Positions 9,305 to 19,022 are shown, numbered from the stretch's first letter. The stretch: 64,000 bases of DNA from Gordonia hongkongensis (GCF_023078355.1 NZ_CP095552.1:1984001-2048000); one strand, 5' to 3'. The notes: generated from the sequence alone by a model not told the origin. Program-made: numbers and translations.

Positions 9305-10255
9305 ATGGTGCTCATGCGTGTGACGCCGAGCAACCCCACCGTGTACATCGTCGGCGCCGGCGGGCAGCTGGGGACTGCCCTGCAAGCACGGTCGAGCGAG
9401 GTTCCCGACGTCGTCGTGCGGCCGCTCACCTCAGCCGACGTCGACATCGCCGACCCGACCTCGGTGGCCGCCGCACTGGGCGACCTCGGCCCCGACGACA
9501 TCGTGGTGAACTGCGCGGCCTACACCGACGTCGACGGAGCCGAGGCCGACTCGGAAGGCTCGCGGCGGGTCAACACCACCGGGCCCGAGGTGCTCGCGCG
9601 CCGGACCGCCGACGCCGGCGCGTGGTTCGTGCACGTGTCGACCGACTACGTGTTCCCCGGGGCCGCCGCGGAGGGTTCCCGGCCGGTCGAGCGGAACGGA
9701 TACGAACCCGACGACGTGAGCGGAACGCCCGCGACCGTGTACGGCCGCACCAAGCTCGACGGCGAACGCGCCGCGCTGTCGGCGGACCCGCGGGCCACCG
9801 TCGTGCGGACGGCATGGGTCTACACCGGCGGACCCGACAGCCGCGACTTCGTCGGCACGATGCGGCGGCTCGAACAGTCGCGGGAGACGGTGTCGGTCGT
9901 CGACGACCAGCTCGGGTCCCCGACCTACTCGTACGACCTCGCCGACGGGCTCTGGGAACTCGTCGTCGCGGGCCCGCGCGAAGACGTGTGTGGCGCGGTT
10001 CTGCATGCGACGAACTCGGGCACCGCCACCTGGTTCGACGTCGCCCGCGGGGTCTTCGAAGAGGTCGGGGCGCAGCCCGACCGGGTCCTGCCCACGACGA
10101 CCGCCGACTTCCCGCGCCCGGCCCCGCGGCCGGCGTTCTCGGTGCTCTCCGGCCACTCCTGGGAGGCCGCCGGCCTCACCCCGCTCCGGCCGTGGCGACC
10201 CGCGCTGCACGCGGCGATCGCCGCGTCGGACGCCGACCCCGGTTCGTTACCCTGA
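9305..10255 (+). CDS. rmlD: dTDP-4-dehydrorhamnose reductase
   Basis: RmlD catalyses the final NADPH-dependent step to dTDP-L-rhamnose, the donor for the arabinogalactan linker. This 316-residue protein shows the Rossmann motif VGAGGQLG, the STDYVFPG strand, the SDR catalytic pair in YGRTK, and a late TWFDVARGVFEE segment typical of RmlD. The ATG at 9305 is used; an ATG three codons later is equally possible. It is followed 5 bases later by wbbL, which uses the sugar, and then manB, as in Rv3266c-Rv3264c. Confidence 0.95.
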   Translation: MVLMRVTPSNPTVYIVGAGGQLGTALQARSSEVPDVVVRPLTSADVDIADPTSVAAALGDLGPDDIVVNCAAYTDVDGAEADSEGSRRVNTTGPEVLARRTADAGAWFVHVSTDYVFPGAAAEGSRPVERNGYEPDDVSGTPATVYGRTKLDGERAALSADPRATVVRTAWVYTGGPDSRDFVGTMRRLEQSRETVSVVDDQLGSPTYSYDLADGLWELVVAGPREDVCGAVLHATNSGTATWFDVARGVFEEVGAQPDRVLPTTTADFPRPAPRPAFSVLSGHSWEAAGLTPLRPWRPALHAAIAASDADPGSLP

Positions 10256-10260
10256 GCGGC

Positions 10261-11138
10261 GTGCCAGTTCAGCCAGCCGTGGTGACGGTGACCTATTTCT
10301 CCGGCGATCACCTCGTGACCTTCCTGCGCAGCCTCGACGCCGTCACCGACGTCATGCCGCAGGTCATCATCGCCGACAACGGGTCCGACGACGGCGCGCC
10401 CGAACGGGCCGAACAGGAGTACGACACGGTCACGCTGGTCCGCACCGGCGGCAACATCGGCTACGGCGGTGCGATGAACCGCGGTGTCGCCGAGCTCGAC
10501 CCGGATGTCGAGTTCGTGCTCATCTCCAATCCGGATGTCGAATGGAAGCCCGGTGCCATCGACGAGCTGATGGCCGCCGCGCAGCGCTGGCCGCGAGCGG
10601 GTTCGCTCGGGCCGCTGATCCGCGAACCCGACGGCTCGATCTACCCCTCGGCGCGGCGCGTTCCCGACCTCGTGTCGGGCACCGGACACGCGATCCTCGG
10701 CACGGTGTGGAAGTCCAATCCGTGGACCGCGGCCTACCGCGCGGACGACGAGACACCGTCGGAACGTCCGGTGGGGTGGCTGTCGGGCTCCTGCCTGCTC
10801 GTGCGGCGCGAGGCCTTCGACGCCATCGGCGGCTTCGACGCCCGCTACTTCATGTACATGGAGGACGTCGATCTCGGCGACCGCCTGGCAAGGCCGGGTG
10901 GCAGAACGTCTATGTGCCGAGCGCGGAGGTCGTGCACACCAAGGGGCACAGCGCCGGTCGGCATCCGGAGAAGATGCTGCCCGCCCACCACCGCAGTGCC
11001 TACCGGTTCCAGGCCGACCGCAATCCGGGACCGTGGCGGGCGCCGCTGCGCCTGGCGTTGCGCATCGGCCTGGAGGTCCGATCCCGGCTCGCCGTGCGCG
11101 CGGCGCGACGCGCGTCGGCGAGCGAGAACTCCCGATGA
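10261..11138 (+). CDS. wbbL: Rhamnosyltransferase WbbL, frameshifted by an apparent 1-base deletion
   Basis: WbbL transfers rhamnose from dTDP-rhamnose to GlcNAc-PP-decaprenol to make the arabinogalactan-peptidoglycan linker; it is essential in mycobacteria. The GT2 fold is clear: VTYFSGDHLV, IADNGSDDG, ISNPDVEW, GWLSGSCLLVRREAF and MYMEDVDLGDRL. Just after this the frame is lost. The rest (WQNVYVPSAEVVHTKGHSAG, ending at TGA 11136-11138) continues in another frame. Adding one G to the GG at about 10888 restores DRLGKAGW and a 292-residue protein of normal length. Because the gene should be essential and nothing else has decayed, I read this as a sequencing error. The start is GTG 10261; the stop overlaps manB by ATGA. 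Confidence 0.88.
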
Positions 11139-12316
11139 ATGCTGAAGTGAACACCAGTCACCTCGAGGAAGGACCCGATCCAGTGGACAACTACACCGTG
11201 CGTGAGTCGGTGGAAAGACCGTCCGTGGGGGGATCGGACAACATCAGGGAGGACGTCGAGGCCGTCGTCCTCGTCGGCGGGAAGGGAACCCGCCTGCGCC
11301 CACTCACCCTGTCGGCGCCGAAACCGATGCTGCCCACCGCCGGGCTGCCGTTCCTGACCCATCTGCTGTCCCGTATCCGGGCGGCCGGTATCCGCGACAT
11401 CGTGCTCAGCACCTCATTCAAGGCCGAGGTCTTCAGCGAGTACTACGGCGACGGTTCGAAGCTGGGCCTGCGCATGCGCTATGTCACCGAGGACGAGCCG
11501 CTGGGCACCGGCGGCGGTATCCGCAACGTCCTCGACGAACTGACCGCGAACACGATCGTGGTCTTCAACGGCGACGTGCTCGGCGGCACCGATGTCGGCG
11601 ACGTCATCGACAGTCACCGCGCCGCCGACGCCGACGTCACCATCCACCTCGTGCGGGTCAGCGACCCCCGCGCGTTCGGCTGCGTCCCGACCGACGCCGA
11701 CGGCCGGGTCACCGCGTTCCTGGAGAAGACCCAGGACCCGCCGACCGACCAGATCAATGCCGGCACCTATGTGTTCAAGCGCGAGGTCATCGAATCCATC
11801 CCGGCCGGCCTGCCGGTGTCGGTCGAGCGTGAGGTGTTCCCCCGGCTGCTCGCCGAGGGCAGTCACGTCCACGCACACGTCGATCACGCGTACTGGCGGG
11901 ACATGGGTACGCCCGAGGACTTCGTCCGCGGCTCGGCCGACCTCGTCCGCGGAATCGCGCCGTCGCCCGCCCTGGGGGACCGTCGCGGCGAGTCCCTCGT
12001 GCACGAAGGCGCGGGAGTGGGCCCGGGTGCCCTTCTGATCGGCGGCACGGTGGTCGGCCGTGGCGCCGAGGTCGGCCCGCGCGCCCGTCTCGACGGCGCG
12101 GTCGTCTTCGACGGCGCCGTGATCGAGGCCGGCGCGGTCGTGGAACGGTCGATCATCGGCTTCGGTGCCCGCATCGGGCCGCGTGCGCTGGTCCGGGACA
12201 CGGTCATCGGCGACGGTGCTGACATCGGCGCCCGTTGCGAGTTGCTGCGCGGCGCCCGGGTGTGGCCGGGAATCGAGATCCCCGACAACGGGATTCGATT
12301 CTCGACGGACGTCTAG
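11135..12316 (+). CDS. manB: Mannose-1-phosphate guanylyltransferase (GDP-mannose pyrophosphorylase)
   Basis: This 393-residue nucleotidyltransferase makes GDP-mannose from GTP and mannose-1-phosphate for mannosylated lipids and glycans. The catalytic loop VLVGGKGTRLRPLT, the GDVLGG metal site, VEREVFPRLL and YWRDMGTPEDFVRG agree with Rv3264c. The C-terminal third is a left-handed beta-helix made of hexapeptide repeats (IGGTVVGRGAEVGPRARLDG onward). An N-terminal extension of about 30 residues precedes the Rossmann domain, so a later start is possible; the ATG at 11135 was chosen because it makes the ATGA overlap with the end of wbbL. Confidence 0.92.
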   Translation: MNAEVNTSHLEEGPDPVDNYTVRESVERPSVGGSDNIREDVEAVVLVGGKGTRLRPLTLSAPKPMLPTAGLPFLTHLLSRIRAAGIRDIVLSTSFKAEVFSEYYGDGSKLGLRMRYVTEDEPLGTGGGIRNVLDELTANTIVVFNGDVLGGTDVGDVIDSHRAADADVTIHLVRVSDPRAFGCVPTDADGRVTAFLEKTQDPPTDQINAGTYVFKREVIESIPAGLPVSVEREVFPRLLAEGSHVHAHVDHAYWRDMGTPEDFVRGSADLVRGIAPSPALGDRRGESLVHEGAGVGPGALLIGGTVVGRGAEVGPRARLDGAVVFDGAVIEAGAVVERSIIGFGARIGPRALVRDTVIGDGADIGARCELLRGARVWPGIEIPDNGIRFSTDV

Positions 12317-12336
12317 TCCAGCAGGAGCGCGGCCGA

Positions 12337-12984
12337 CTAGCGGATCTTCGCGGCGGCGAGCACGCCGGGCCCGAGCGGGATGACCACGGGAAGCAGCTGC
12401 TCGTCGTCGGCGATCAGCAGGGCCGCCTCGCGGGCCGCCGCCGTCGGCGGTTCGGTGCGGGCCGGGTCGCCGACCGTTCCGTGCGCGGTCGCGTTGTGGA
12501 CGACCACGACACCTCCCGGTCGCAACATCCGGACGGCCTCACGCACGAACCGGGGCAGGTCCAGCAGTGGTCCGTCCACGAAGACCAGGTCATAGGACGC
12601 GTCGGACAACCGCGGCAGCACCTCGACCGGCGTGCCGTTGATCAGCCGGGTGCGGCCCGGGGCGATGTCGGCGCCGGCGAACGACGCCCGTGCGGCCCGG
12701 TGATGTTCGGGCTCGGGATCGATCGTGGTCAGCACGCCGTCGGCCGACATGCCGTTGAGCAGCCAGAGGCCGCTCACCCCGGTGCCGGTCCCGATCTCCA
12801 CGACGGCGCGCGCATCGGCCGCGCGGGCCAGCAGAGCCAGTAGCGCGCCGACCGCCGGGCTGACCGGTGTCGCGCCGAGCTCCTCGGCGCGAGCGCGGGC
12901 GGCGATGACGGCGTCGTCCTCGACGATGGCCGACTCGGCGTAGGCGATCAGGTCGGGGCGTGTGGACGGCGTTGACTCGGTCAC
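12337..12984 (-). CDS. SAM-dependent O-methyltransferase (Rv1220c-like)
   Basis: This 215-residue class I methyltransferase is of the catechol-O-methyltransferase type. Motif I is VVEIGTGTGVSGLWLL, followed by LTTIDPEPEHHRAAR and the metal-side YDLVFVDGPL. It occupies the Rv1220c position, divergent from sigE. The substrate is unknown. The gene converges on manB with only 20 bases between the stops; this short gap is the junction between two blocks that lie far apart in M. tuberculosis. Confidence 0.9.
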   Translation of the reverse strand: MTESTPSTRPDLIAYAESAIVEDDAVIAARARAEELGATPVSPAVGALLALLARAADARAVVEIGTGTGVSGLWLLNGMSADGVLTTIDPEPEHHRAARASFAGADIAPGRTRLINGTPVEVLPRLSDASYDLVFVDGPLLDLPRFVREAVRMLRPGGVVVVHNATAHGTVGDPARTEPPTAAAREAALLIADDEQLLPVVIPLGPGVLAAAKIR

Positions 12985-13185
12985 GCGTCGAGGTTAGTCC
13001 GGCCCCGCGGCGGAACCCGACCCGGCGCGCCAGACCTGGGCGAATCCGCTCGCGGCGAGACCGACGATGCATCCTCAGGCAACACTCAGGCGCCTCATAC
13101 GGCGGCCACACTCCGATAGGAGAGGGTGAGAGCTGTTCCGGTTGGGACAGGTCCCGGGAGGTCGGTGAGAACTTCCTGGCAGCTC

Positions 13186-13212
13186 GGGAATACCCAGCCG
13201 GAATCATCCGTT
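13186..13212 (+). promoter_or_regulatory. ECF (SigE/SigH-type) promoter upstream of sigE
   Basis: The -35-like GGGAATA (13186-13192) is separated by 16 bases from a -10-like CGTT (13209-13212). This fits the GGAA-N16-CGTT pattern of mycobacterial SigE and SigH promoters and lies 64 bases upstream of the sigE ATG. It suggests autoregulation or control by another ECF factor. The call is by motif only. Confidence 0.65.
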
Positions 13213-13276
13213 CGTCTTCGGTGAGTGCTTGGGTCACCGGGTGCGTGTTTCACGAGAGAGGAACCGACCACCGACC

Positions 13277-13897
13277 ATGACCGATCCCCGCGATCCCGCC
13301 GACGCCGTGCCCGCCGTTCCGGCGGGCACCGCAGGTTTCGACGCCACCGGCGACGAACTGCTCATGCCGTCCTGGGACGACCTGGTCCGCGAACACGCCG
13401 ACCGCGTCTACCGTCTGGCCTACCGTCTGTCGGGGAATCAGCACGACGCCGAGGACCTCACGCAGGAGACCTTCATCCGGGTCTTCCGCTCGTTGTCGAA
13501 CTACCGTCCCGGCACCTTCGAGGGCTGGTTGCACCGCATCACCACCAACCTGTTCCTCGACATGGTCCGTCGCCGCAGCAAGATCCGGATGGAAGCCCTG
13601 CCCGAGGAGTACGACCGGGTGCCGGCCGACACCCCGGATCCGCAGCAGGTCTTCGACGCGACGAACCTCGACCCAGACCTGCAGCGCGCCCTGGACTCGC
13701 TGGCTCCCGACTTCCGCGCGGCCGTGGTGCTGTGTGACATCGAGGGCCTGTCCTACGAGGAGATCTCCGCCACCCTCGGTGTCAAGCTGGGTACCGTCCG
13801 CAGCCGCATCCATCGCGGTCGGCAGAGCATCCGCGACGCACTCGCGGCCCAAGGACACACCAGTAGCCGTTCGGTCGCGCTCGGCTCGCACGCCTGA
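13277..13897 (+). CDS. sigE: ECF RNA polymerase sigma factor SigE
   Basis: This 206-residue group 4 sigma factor is very close to M. tuberculosis SigE, which directs the envelope and oxidative stress response. Sigma region 2 shows [28 protein letters not shown] and the -10 recognition segment [21 protein letters not shown]. Region 4 shows [33 protein letters not shown], the -35 recognition helix. The ATG at 13277 gives a short leader ending [14 protein letters not shown]. The downstream rseA and htrA genes encode its anti-sigma factor and a linked protease. Confidence 0.96.
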   Translation: MTDPRDPADAVPAVPAGTAGFDATGDELLMPSWDDLVREHADRVYRLAYRLSGNQHDAEDLTQETFIRVFRSLSNYRPGTFEGWLHRITTNLFLDMVRRRSKIRMEALPEEYDRVPADTPDPQQVFDATNLDPDLQRALDSLAPDFRAAVVLCDIEGLSYEEISATLGVKLGTVRSRIHRGRQSIRDALAAQGHTSSRSVALGSHA

Positions 13898-13907
13898 GGT
13901 CGCTGCC

Positions 13908-13934
13908 GGGAACCCTGCTCCGCCGAGCATCGTT
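13908..13934 (+). promoter_or_regulatory. ECF (SigE-type) promoter upstream of rseA
   Basis: GGGAACC (13908-13914), a 16-base spacer, then CGTT (13931-13934) match the SigE consensus closely. It lies in the 234-base gap between sigE and rseA, about 200 bases before the rseA start. It would let SigE raise its own anti-sigma factor and the HtrA protease, a negative feedback loop. The spacing is identical to that of the motif upstream of sigE. Confidence 0.65.
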
Positions 13935-14131
13935 GAGAGTCTCGGATACGCTGAGACGTTGCCTGTGTCACGGGACACGATGTGATCGGAGGCCGCAGCC
14001 CGCGGACGCCCGCGCGTTCGGGGGACGGCATCGGATGCCGCCGGTCGGTACCGTGGCAGACAGCAGCAGAGCCCAGTGGCAACACAGGATTCATCGTGCG
14101 GCGGTTTCGTCGTGGAGAGGGGTGAACGACG

Positions 14132-14662
14132 ATGATGGACGGCGATCGCGGGCGTCCGACCGGAAGTGGCGGTGTCGAACCGCCGACTCCCAACCTTCGT
14201 CGCCGGCGGTCCTCCTGGACCCCAGCCAGGTGGAATACGAACACCTGGAGTCCGGCTCCCTCGTCGTTCCTGCCCAACCGCGGCTACCGCGCGCCGGGTA
14301 CGGCCGGCGGACGCGGCTTCGCACCCACCGAGCACCTGGCCCCCGAGGCGGTCGCCGCCTTCGTCGACGGCGAGCTCGGGATGTCCGCGCATGCGCGGGC
14401 CGCTCATCATCTGGCGCTGTGCCCCGAGTGCGTCACCGCGGTCGAGGCGCAGTCGTTGGCCCGCACCCGACTCCGCGAGTCCGGCCGCGTGTCGATCCCG
14501 GACTCCCTCCTCGGTCAGCTCTCCCAGATCCCCACGCGTGAGATCGATCTGAGCTCCGAGCCACCCCGCCCGGCAGGGTTCGGGCCGACCGTGTCGCCCG
14601 ATGCGCCGACCGACGGCATCCCCGCGGCCCGCGGCCGCGCCTTCCGTCGCCGGGGCCGGTGA
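14132..14662 (+). CDS. rseA: Anti-sigma factor RseA (zinc-type)
   Basis: This 176-residue protein binds and silences SigE. The zinc-associated anti-sigma motif HxxxCxxC is present at H93-C97-C100 (HLALCPEC), within the segment EHLAPEAVAAFVDGELGMSAH that matches M. tuberculosis RseA. Residues 1-60 are Arg/Pro-rich and not recognisable, so the true start may be further in. The tail is low-complexity. The stop overlaps the htrA start by GTGA, indicating coupled expression. Confidence 0.88.
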   Translation: MMDGDRGRPTGSGGVEPPTPNLRRRRSSWTPARWNTNTWSPAPSSFLPNRGYRAPGTAGGRGFAPTEHLAPEAVAAFVDGELGMSAHARAAHHLALCPECVTAVEAQSLARTRLRESGRVSIPDSLLGQLSQIPTREIDLSSEPPRPAGFGPTVSPDAPTDGIPAARGRAFRRRGR

Positions 14663-16179
14663 CCGTGGCCCCCGACGCCGATTCTCCCGATACCGGTGAC
14701 GCACAGTTCGCGCGGCGCGCCGAACCGCCCGAGTCGCAACGTCTGACGCCGTCGCGGACCTGGCACTCGCCCGTGTCGCCGTCCACCGCGCAGGTGTTCG
14801 GCCGCCCGTCGGGTGTGCGCGGCTCGTTCGCCACCTCGGACGGCGACAAGCGGCCGCCCGAGCCGCAGATCGCACCCCCGGACCCGGTGCTCGCCGAGGC
14901 CTTCAGCCGGCCGGCCGGATCGAGCGACACCCTGCAGCGGGATCCGCTCGCGACCTACGGCCACACCGAGCAGCCGCAGGCGCCGGACGACCCGTGGCGC
15001 GACCCGGAGAGCCCGGCGCGGCTGGACGCACCCGCGCTGGCGTCCGCATCGTCGGACATCCCGACCGAGACCGGCCCCAAGCTCGGTGTCCGCGACATCC
15101 TGCTCGGCAATCGCCTGAGCTGGGTCGCCCTGGCCACGCTCGCGGTGATCGCGTTGCTGATCGGGCTCGTCGGCGGGCTGATGGGCCGGTACACCGCCGA
15201 GGTGGCCGCGCCGCTCACCAGTGACACGGTCGAGTTGTCCACCGAGGACACCGGCGGCGACGCCGGGCCGCGGTCGTCCGTGGCCGAGGTGGCCCGGGCG
15301 GTGGAGAAGTCGGTCGTCGCCATCGACGTCCGCGCGGCGGGCGCCTACGCCACCGGGTCGGGATTCGTCATCGACAAAGAGGGTTACATCCTCACCAACA
15401 ACCACGTCATCTCGATGGCCGCGAACGACAAGAGCGCCAAACTCGAGGTCGTGTTCTTCGACCGTCAGCGGGTTCCGGCGCGCATCGTCGGTCGCGATCC
15501 CAAGACCGATCTCGCCGTGCTGAAGGTCGACAATGTCGAGAACCCGACGGTCTCGGTGCTCGGTCGCTCGGGCGACCTGCAGATCGGCGAAGAGGTGGTC
15601 GCCTTCGGATCTCCATTGGGGCTCAACCGAACCGTGACCAGCGGCATCGTCAGCGCGACCGACCGTGCCGTGGCGCTGACGCCCGACGCGGAGTCCGACA
15701 CCGACGCGGTGATCGACGCCATCCAGACCGATGCCGCGATCAACCCGGGCAACTCGGGCGGTCCGCTGGTCAACGGCGAAGCCCAGGTGGTCGGCATCAA
15801 CACCGCCGGGCGCCTCGGCGCCGGGGGCGGCAACATCGGTCTGGGATTCGCGATTCCCATCGACGAGGCCAAGCCCATCGCGGAGGCGCTGATCCGCGAC
15901 GGCCGCGTGAACCACCCGCAGATCGGCGTCAACGCCAGTTCGGTGCGCAACGAGCGCGTGCTGGGCGCACAGGTCCGCAACGTCGTCGCCGGCAGCCCCG
16001 CCGAACGCGCGGGTATCCGGGAGAACGACGTGATCACCTCGTTCAACAATCGCCCGATCGAGAGCGCCGACGAGCTGAACGTCGCGATCCGGACCGCGAG
16101 CATCGGCGAGTCGGTCCCGTTCCAGTACTGGCGGGCGGGTCGCACGTTCAGCGGTACCATCACTCCGGCGAGCGACTAA
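14659..16179 (+). CDS. htrA: HtrA/DegP-type membrane-anchored serine protease
   Basis: This 506-residue protein has a long cytoplasmic, Pro-rich region (1-150), one membrane helix (about 154-176), a trypsin-like protease domain outside the membrane and a C-terminal PDZ domain (about 410-500). The catalytic triad is visible: H249 in LTNNHVIS, D284 in KTDLAVLK and S366 in NPGNSGGPL. The equivalent Rv1223 acts in envelope stress and is co-encoded with sigE and rseA. The GTG at 14659 overlaps the rseA stop. The transcript probably starts at the ECF promoter at 13908. Confidence 0.94.
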   Translation: MTVAPDADSPDTGDAQFARRAEPPESQRLTPSRTWHSPVSPSTAQVFGRPSGVRGSFATSDGDKRPPEPQIAPPDPVLAEAFSRPAGSSDTLQRDPLATYGHTEQPQAPDDPWRDPESPARLDAPALASASSDIPTETGPKLGVRDILLGNRLSWVALATLAVIALLIGLVGGLMGRYTAEVAAPLTSDTVELSTEDTGGDAGPRSSVAEVARAVEKSVVAIDVRAAGAYATGSGFVIDKEGYILTNNHVISMAANDKSAKLEVVFFDRQRVPARIVGRDPKTDLAVLKVDNVENPTVSVLGRSGDLQIGEEVVAFGSPLGLNRTVTSGIVSATDRAVALTPDAESDTDAVIDAIQTDAAINPGNSGGPLVNGEAQVVGINTAGRLGAGGGNIGLGFAIPIDEAKPIAEALIRDGRVNHPQIGVNASSVRNERVLGAQVRNVVAGSPAERAGIRENDVITSFNNRPIESADELNVAIRTASIGESVPFQYWRAGRTFSGTITPASD

Positions 16180-16210
16180 CCACACCACCGCACAGGTCAG
16201 GACGAGGCAC

Positions 16211-16690
16211 ATGTTCAGCAGCATCGGATGGGGCGAGATAGCGATCCTGGTGGTCGCGGCACTCGTCATCCTCGGCCCCGAACGTCTCCCCGGTGCCGTC
16301 TCCTGGACGATGCAGTCGGCCAAGAAGGTCCGTGATTACGCGACCGGTGCGAGCAATCAGCTGAAGGACGAGCTGGGTCCCGAATTCGACGACCTGCGCA
16401 AGCCGCTCGCCGACCTCAACGAACTGCGGGGTATGACGCCGCGGTCGATCGTCACGAAACACCTTCTCGACGGCGATGATTCACTGTTCCGGCTGAACGA
16501 GAGCGCCACCACGGTCGACCGGAAGACCACCCCGGCGGCGCCGGAGATCAAGCCCGTGTCGGCGCCCCTGTCGTTCGAGAAGCAGGAGACCGGCAATCAG
16601 GACTCCGCCGGCCCGGCGGGATCCGCGGCGTCGGACCGCCCGTCGCGGTCGGGGTCGCGTCCCGCAGCGGCCGACTGGGACGCGACCTGA
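16211..16690 (+). CDS. tatB: Sec-independent (Tat) translocase subunit TatB
   Basis: This 159-residue protein has an N-terminal membrane helix (about 3-22, beginning [20 protein letters not shown]), the conserved ERLP hinge and an amphipathic helix, followed by a long charged tail as in mycobacterial TatB (Rv1224). TatB forms the twin-arginine signal receptor with TatC. It lies 31 bases after htrA, so it is probably in the same operon. tatA and tatC are not in the window. Confidence 0.93.
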   Translation: MFSSIGWGEIAILVVAALVILGPERLPGAVSWTMQSAKKVRDYATGASNQLKDELGPEFDDLRKPLADLNELRGMTPRSIVTKHLLDGDDSLFRLNESATTVDRKTTPAAPEIKPVSAPLSFEKQETGNQDSAGPAGSAASDRPSRSGSRPAAADWDAT

Positions 16691-16694
16691 CCGG

Positions 16695-17840
16695 TCAGGA
16701 ATTCCGGATGGTGTCGAGTCCCAGACTCATACCCGCCAGGCCGCGCTTACGCGCCGCGAGCTTGCCCGCGATGGCGCGCAGGGCGGAACCGGACGCAGAT
16801 TCGGGTGCCGACAGCACCACCGGGACACCGGCGTCGCCGCCTTCGCGTAAGGCCGTCTCGAGCGGTACCTGACCCAGCAGGTCGACCTGGGCGCCCACCG
16901 CGCGCGTCAGGCGTTGCGCCACCTGCTCGCCGCCGCCGGACCCGAACGGTTCCATGCGGCTGCCATCGGGCAGCTCCAGCCACGACATGTTCTCGACGAC
17001 GCCGAGGATCTTCTGCCGCGTCTGCAGGGCGATGGCCCCGGCGCGCTCGGCGACCTCCGCCGCGGCCTGCTGGGGTGTCGTCACCACCAGGATCTCCGCG
17101 CCCGGGATGAGCTGCGCGACCGAGATCGCGACGTCACCGGTGCCCGGCGGCAGGTCGAGGAGCAAGACGTCGAGATCGCCCCAGTAGACGTCCGCGAGGA
17201 ACTGCTGCAGGGCTCGGTGCAGCATGGGACCGCGCCAGGTCACCGGCGTGTTGCCGTCGGTGAACTGTCCGATCGAGATGAAGCGGACGCCGTGGTTGCT
17301 CGGCGGCATGATCATGCGCTCGACCTGCGTGGGTTTGGCGTCGCTCCCGAGCATGCGGGGAACCGAGTGGCCGTAGATGTCGGCGTCGAGAACGCCGACG
17401 GTGAGCCCGCGTTCGGCGAGCGCCGTGGCGAGGTTGACGGTCACGCTCGACTTGCCGACGCCGCCCTTGCCCGACGCGACGGCGTAGACGCGGGTCAGTG
17501 AGCCGGGCTGGGCGAACGGGATGACCGGCTCGGCCTTGTCCCCGCGGAGCTTCTTGCGCAGCTCGGTGCGCTGCTCGTCGTCCATGACGTCGAGTTCGAC
17601 GCGGATCGCGCCGACGCCCGGGACGTCGGCGACTGCTGTTTCCACGCGCTGCGAGATCTCGGTGCGCATCGGGCACCCCGATGTCGTGAGGTACACCCCG
17701 ACGTCGACGCTCGCGTCGTCGTTGATCGTGACCGACTTGACCATCCCGATGTCGGTGATGGGCTTGCCGATCTCGGGATCCTTGACCTTGCCCAGAGCGG
17801 CGCGAACTGCCGATTCCGTGGGCGCGACTCCTGTTGTCAT
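16695..17840 (-). CDS. mrp: Mrp/ApbC-family iron-sulfur cluster carrier ATPase
   Basis: This protein has 381 residues when started at the ATG at 17840 (MTTGVAPTES). It has an N-terminal MIP18/DUF59 domain (about 8-90) and a P-loop domain with the deviant Walker A GKGGVGKSS at about 124. GVLDADIYGHSVPRMLG and LLLDLPPGTGDVAIS are Mrp hallmarks. It loads Fe-S clusters onto apo-proteins (family knowledge). The reading frame also runs upstream into the transglycosylase gene with no stop, giving a 781-residue open frame; I judge this an artefact of a missing base and keep Mrp separate, as in Rv1229c-Rv1230c. Confidence 0.92.
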   Translation of the reverse strand: MTTGVAPTESAVRAALGKVKDPEIGKPITDIGMVKSVTINDDASVDVGVYLTTSGCPMRTEISQRVETAVADVPGVGAIRVELDVMDDEQRTELRKKLRGDKAEPVIPFAQPGSLTRVYAVASGKGGVGKSSVTVNLATALAERGLTVGVLDADIYGHSVPRMLGSDAKPTQVERMIMPPSNHGVRFISIGQFTDGNTPVTWRGPMLHRALQQFLADVYWGDLDVLLLDLPPGTGDVAISVAQLIPGAEILVVTTPQQAAAEVAERAGAIALQTRQKILGVVENMSWLELPDGSRMEPFGSGGGEQVAQRLTRAVGAQVDLLGQVPLETALREGGDAGVPVVLSAPESASGSALRAIAGKLAARKRGLAGMSLGLDTIRNS

Positions 17841-17898
17841 CTGGCCCAGACTACCGGCGGCGCCGACGGTTCCGGGCGCAGGTCCTCCGGTGGCGCCG

Positions 17899-19022
17899 TC
17901 AGCGGACGGGAACCGGGGTGCTCGCCCCTCCCGGCCTGTTCGGACCGGCGTTCCCCGCCGGTGCCTGTTGTACCGCCGGGGCCTCCCTCTTGGTGGGCGG
18001 GGAGCGGGCTGGCCCGGGAACAGCGGCGGGATCGACGGCAGGCAGACGATGATGCACGGCGGCGGCGGAGGGCTCGGCCGCCGCGTGGTGGAGGACGACG
18101 ACGACGAGGACGACCCGGACTCCGGCCGCCTGGGCTTGCTGGACGAGCTCGAGCTGCTCGACGGCTTGCGCTTCATCTCCGGGATGGGGTCGGTCGGCAT
18201 CACGCCCGTCGCGTAGGCCCCGGCCCAGCCGAGGACGTTGGCGACATACTCCATCGAGCGGTTGTACCGCAGCACCGCCGACACGCGAGTGCGCTCGTTC
18301 ATGATGTCGGTGACGCCGGCGCAGAGATACCGGCCGGCCGAGTACGTGGCGTCGAAGATGTTGTTGGGGTCGGGTTTCCCGTCGCCGTTGGCGTCGGAGC
18401 CCCACGCTGCCCACGTGCTCGGGATGAACTGCATCGGGCCCATCGCGCGGTCGTGTCCGGCGTCGCCGTCGATGCGTCCGCCGTCGGTGTCCTTGATGAC
18501 CGCGTTGCCGGCCAGCGAGCCGTCGAGGACCGGCCCGGCGATCGGGTTGATCGTCGTGCCGTACTGATCGACCGAGCCGTTGCTCGCATGATTGGACTCG
18601 ATGCGTCCGATGCCGGCCAGCAGAAACCACGGCAGTTTGCAGGCCGCACTCTCGGCGGCGACGCGGTTGGCGGCCAGCTTGTAGGCCTGGAGTACGACGC
18701 CCGGGATCCCCAGCGGGCCCGAGGGGAGGTCGCTCGCGAGCCGGAACTGCGGCGCCGGCAGCGCGGTCGCGGGCTTCTCCGGCGGCGGCGCGAAGCCGAG
18801 GAGTGCGCCCGGCGAACCCGCGACGAGTTCGGCCACCATCACGGGGGCATCGGGCTCGACGACGGCCGACGCGACGTTGCCGCCGGAGGCGCTCGACGTC
18901 GCGGTCCCCAGGACCAGTGCACCGACCAGACCGCCGCCGACGACCAGCGTCGCGGCGCGTCGTGGGAACGAGGACGGACGGCGCGGACCACGGCGACGGC
19001 GGACGAGGTCGAGGGGCCTCAC
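17899..19022 (-). CDS. Lytic murein transglycosylase, tail frameshifted by an apparent 1-base deletion
   Basis: This is an exported MltB/Slt-type enzyme in the Rv1230c position that cleaves peptidoglycan. After a basic N-terminus there is a signal or anchor helix (ATLVVGGGLVGALVLGTA), then the catalytic domain with GIGRIESNHASNG (catalytic Glu) and GPMQFIPSTWAAWGSDANGDG. A Ser- and Pro-rich tail follows. At the four-G run 17999-18002 the frame appears to lose a base. Adding one gives a Pro/Ala-rich end (PPPTKREAPAVQQAPAG) and a stop at 17899, 374 residues in total. The GTG at 19022 was chosen because AGGAGG lies six bases upstream. Confidence 0.85.
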
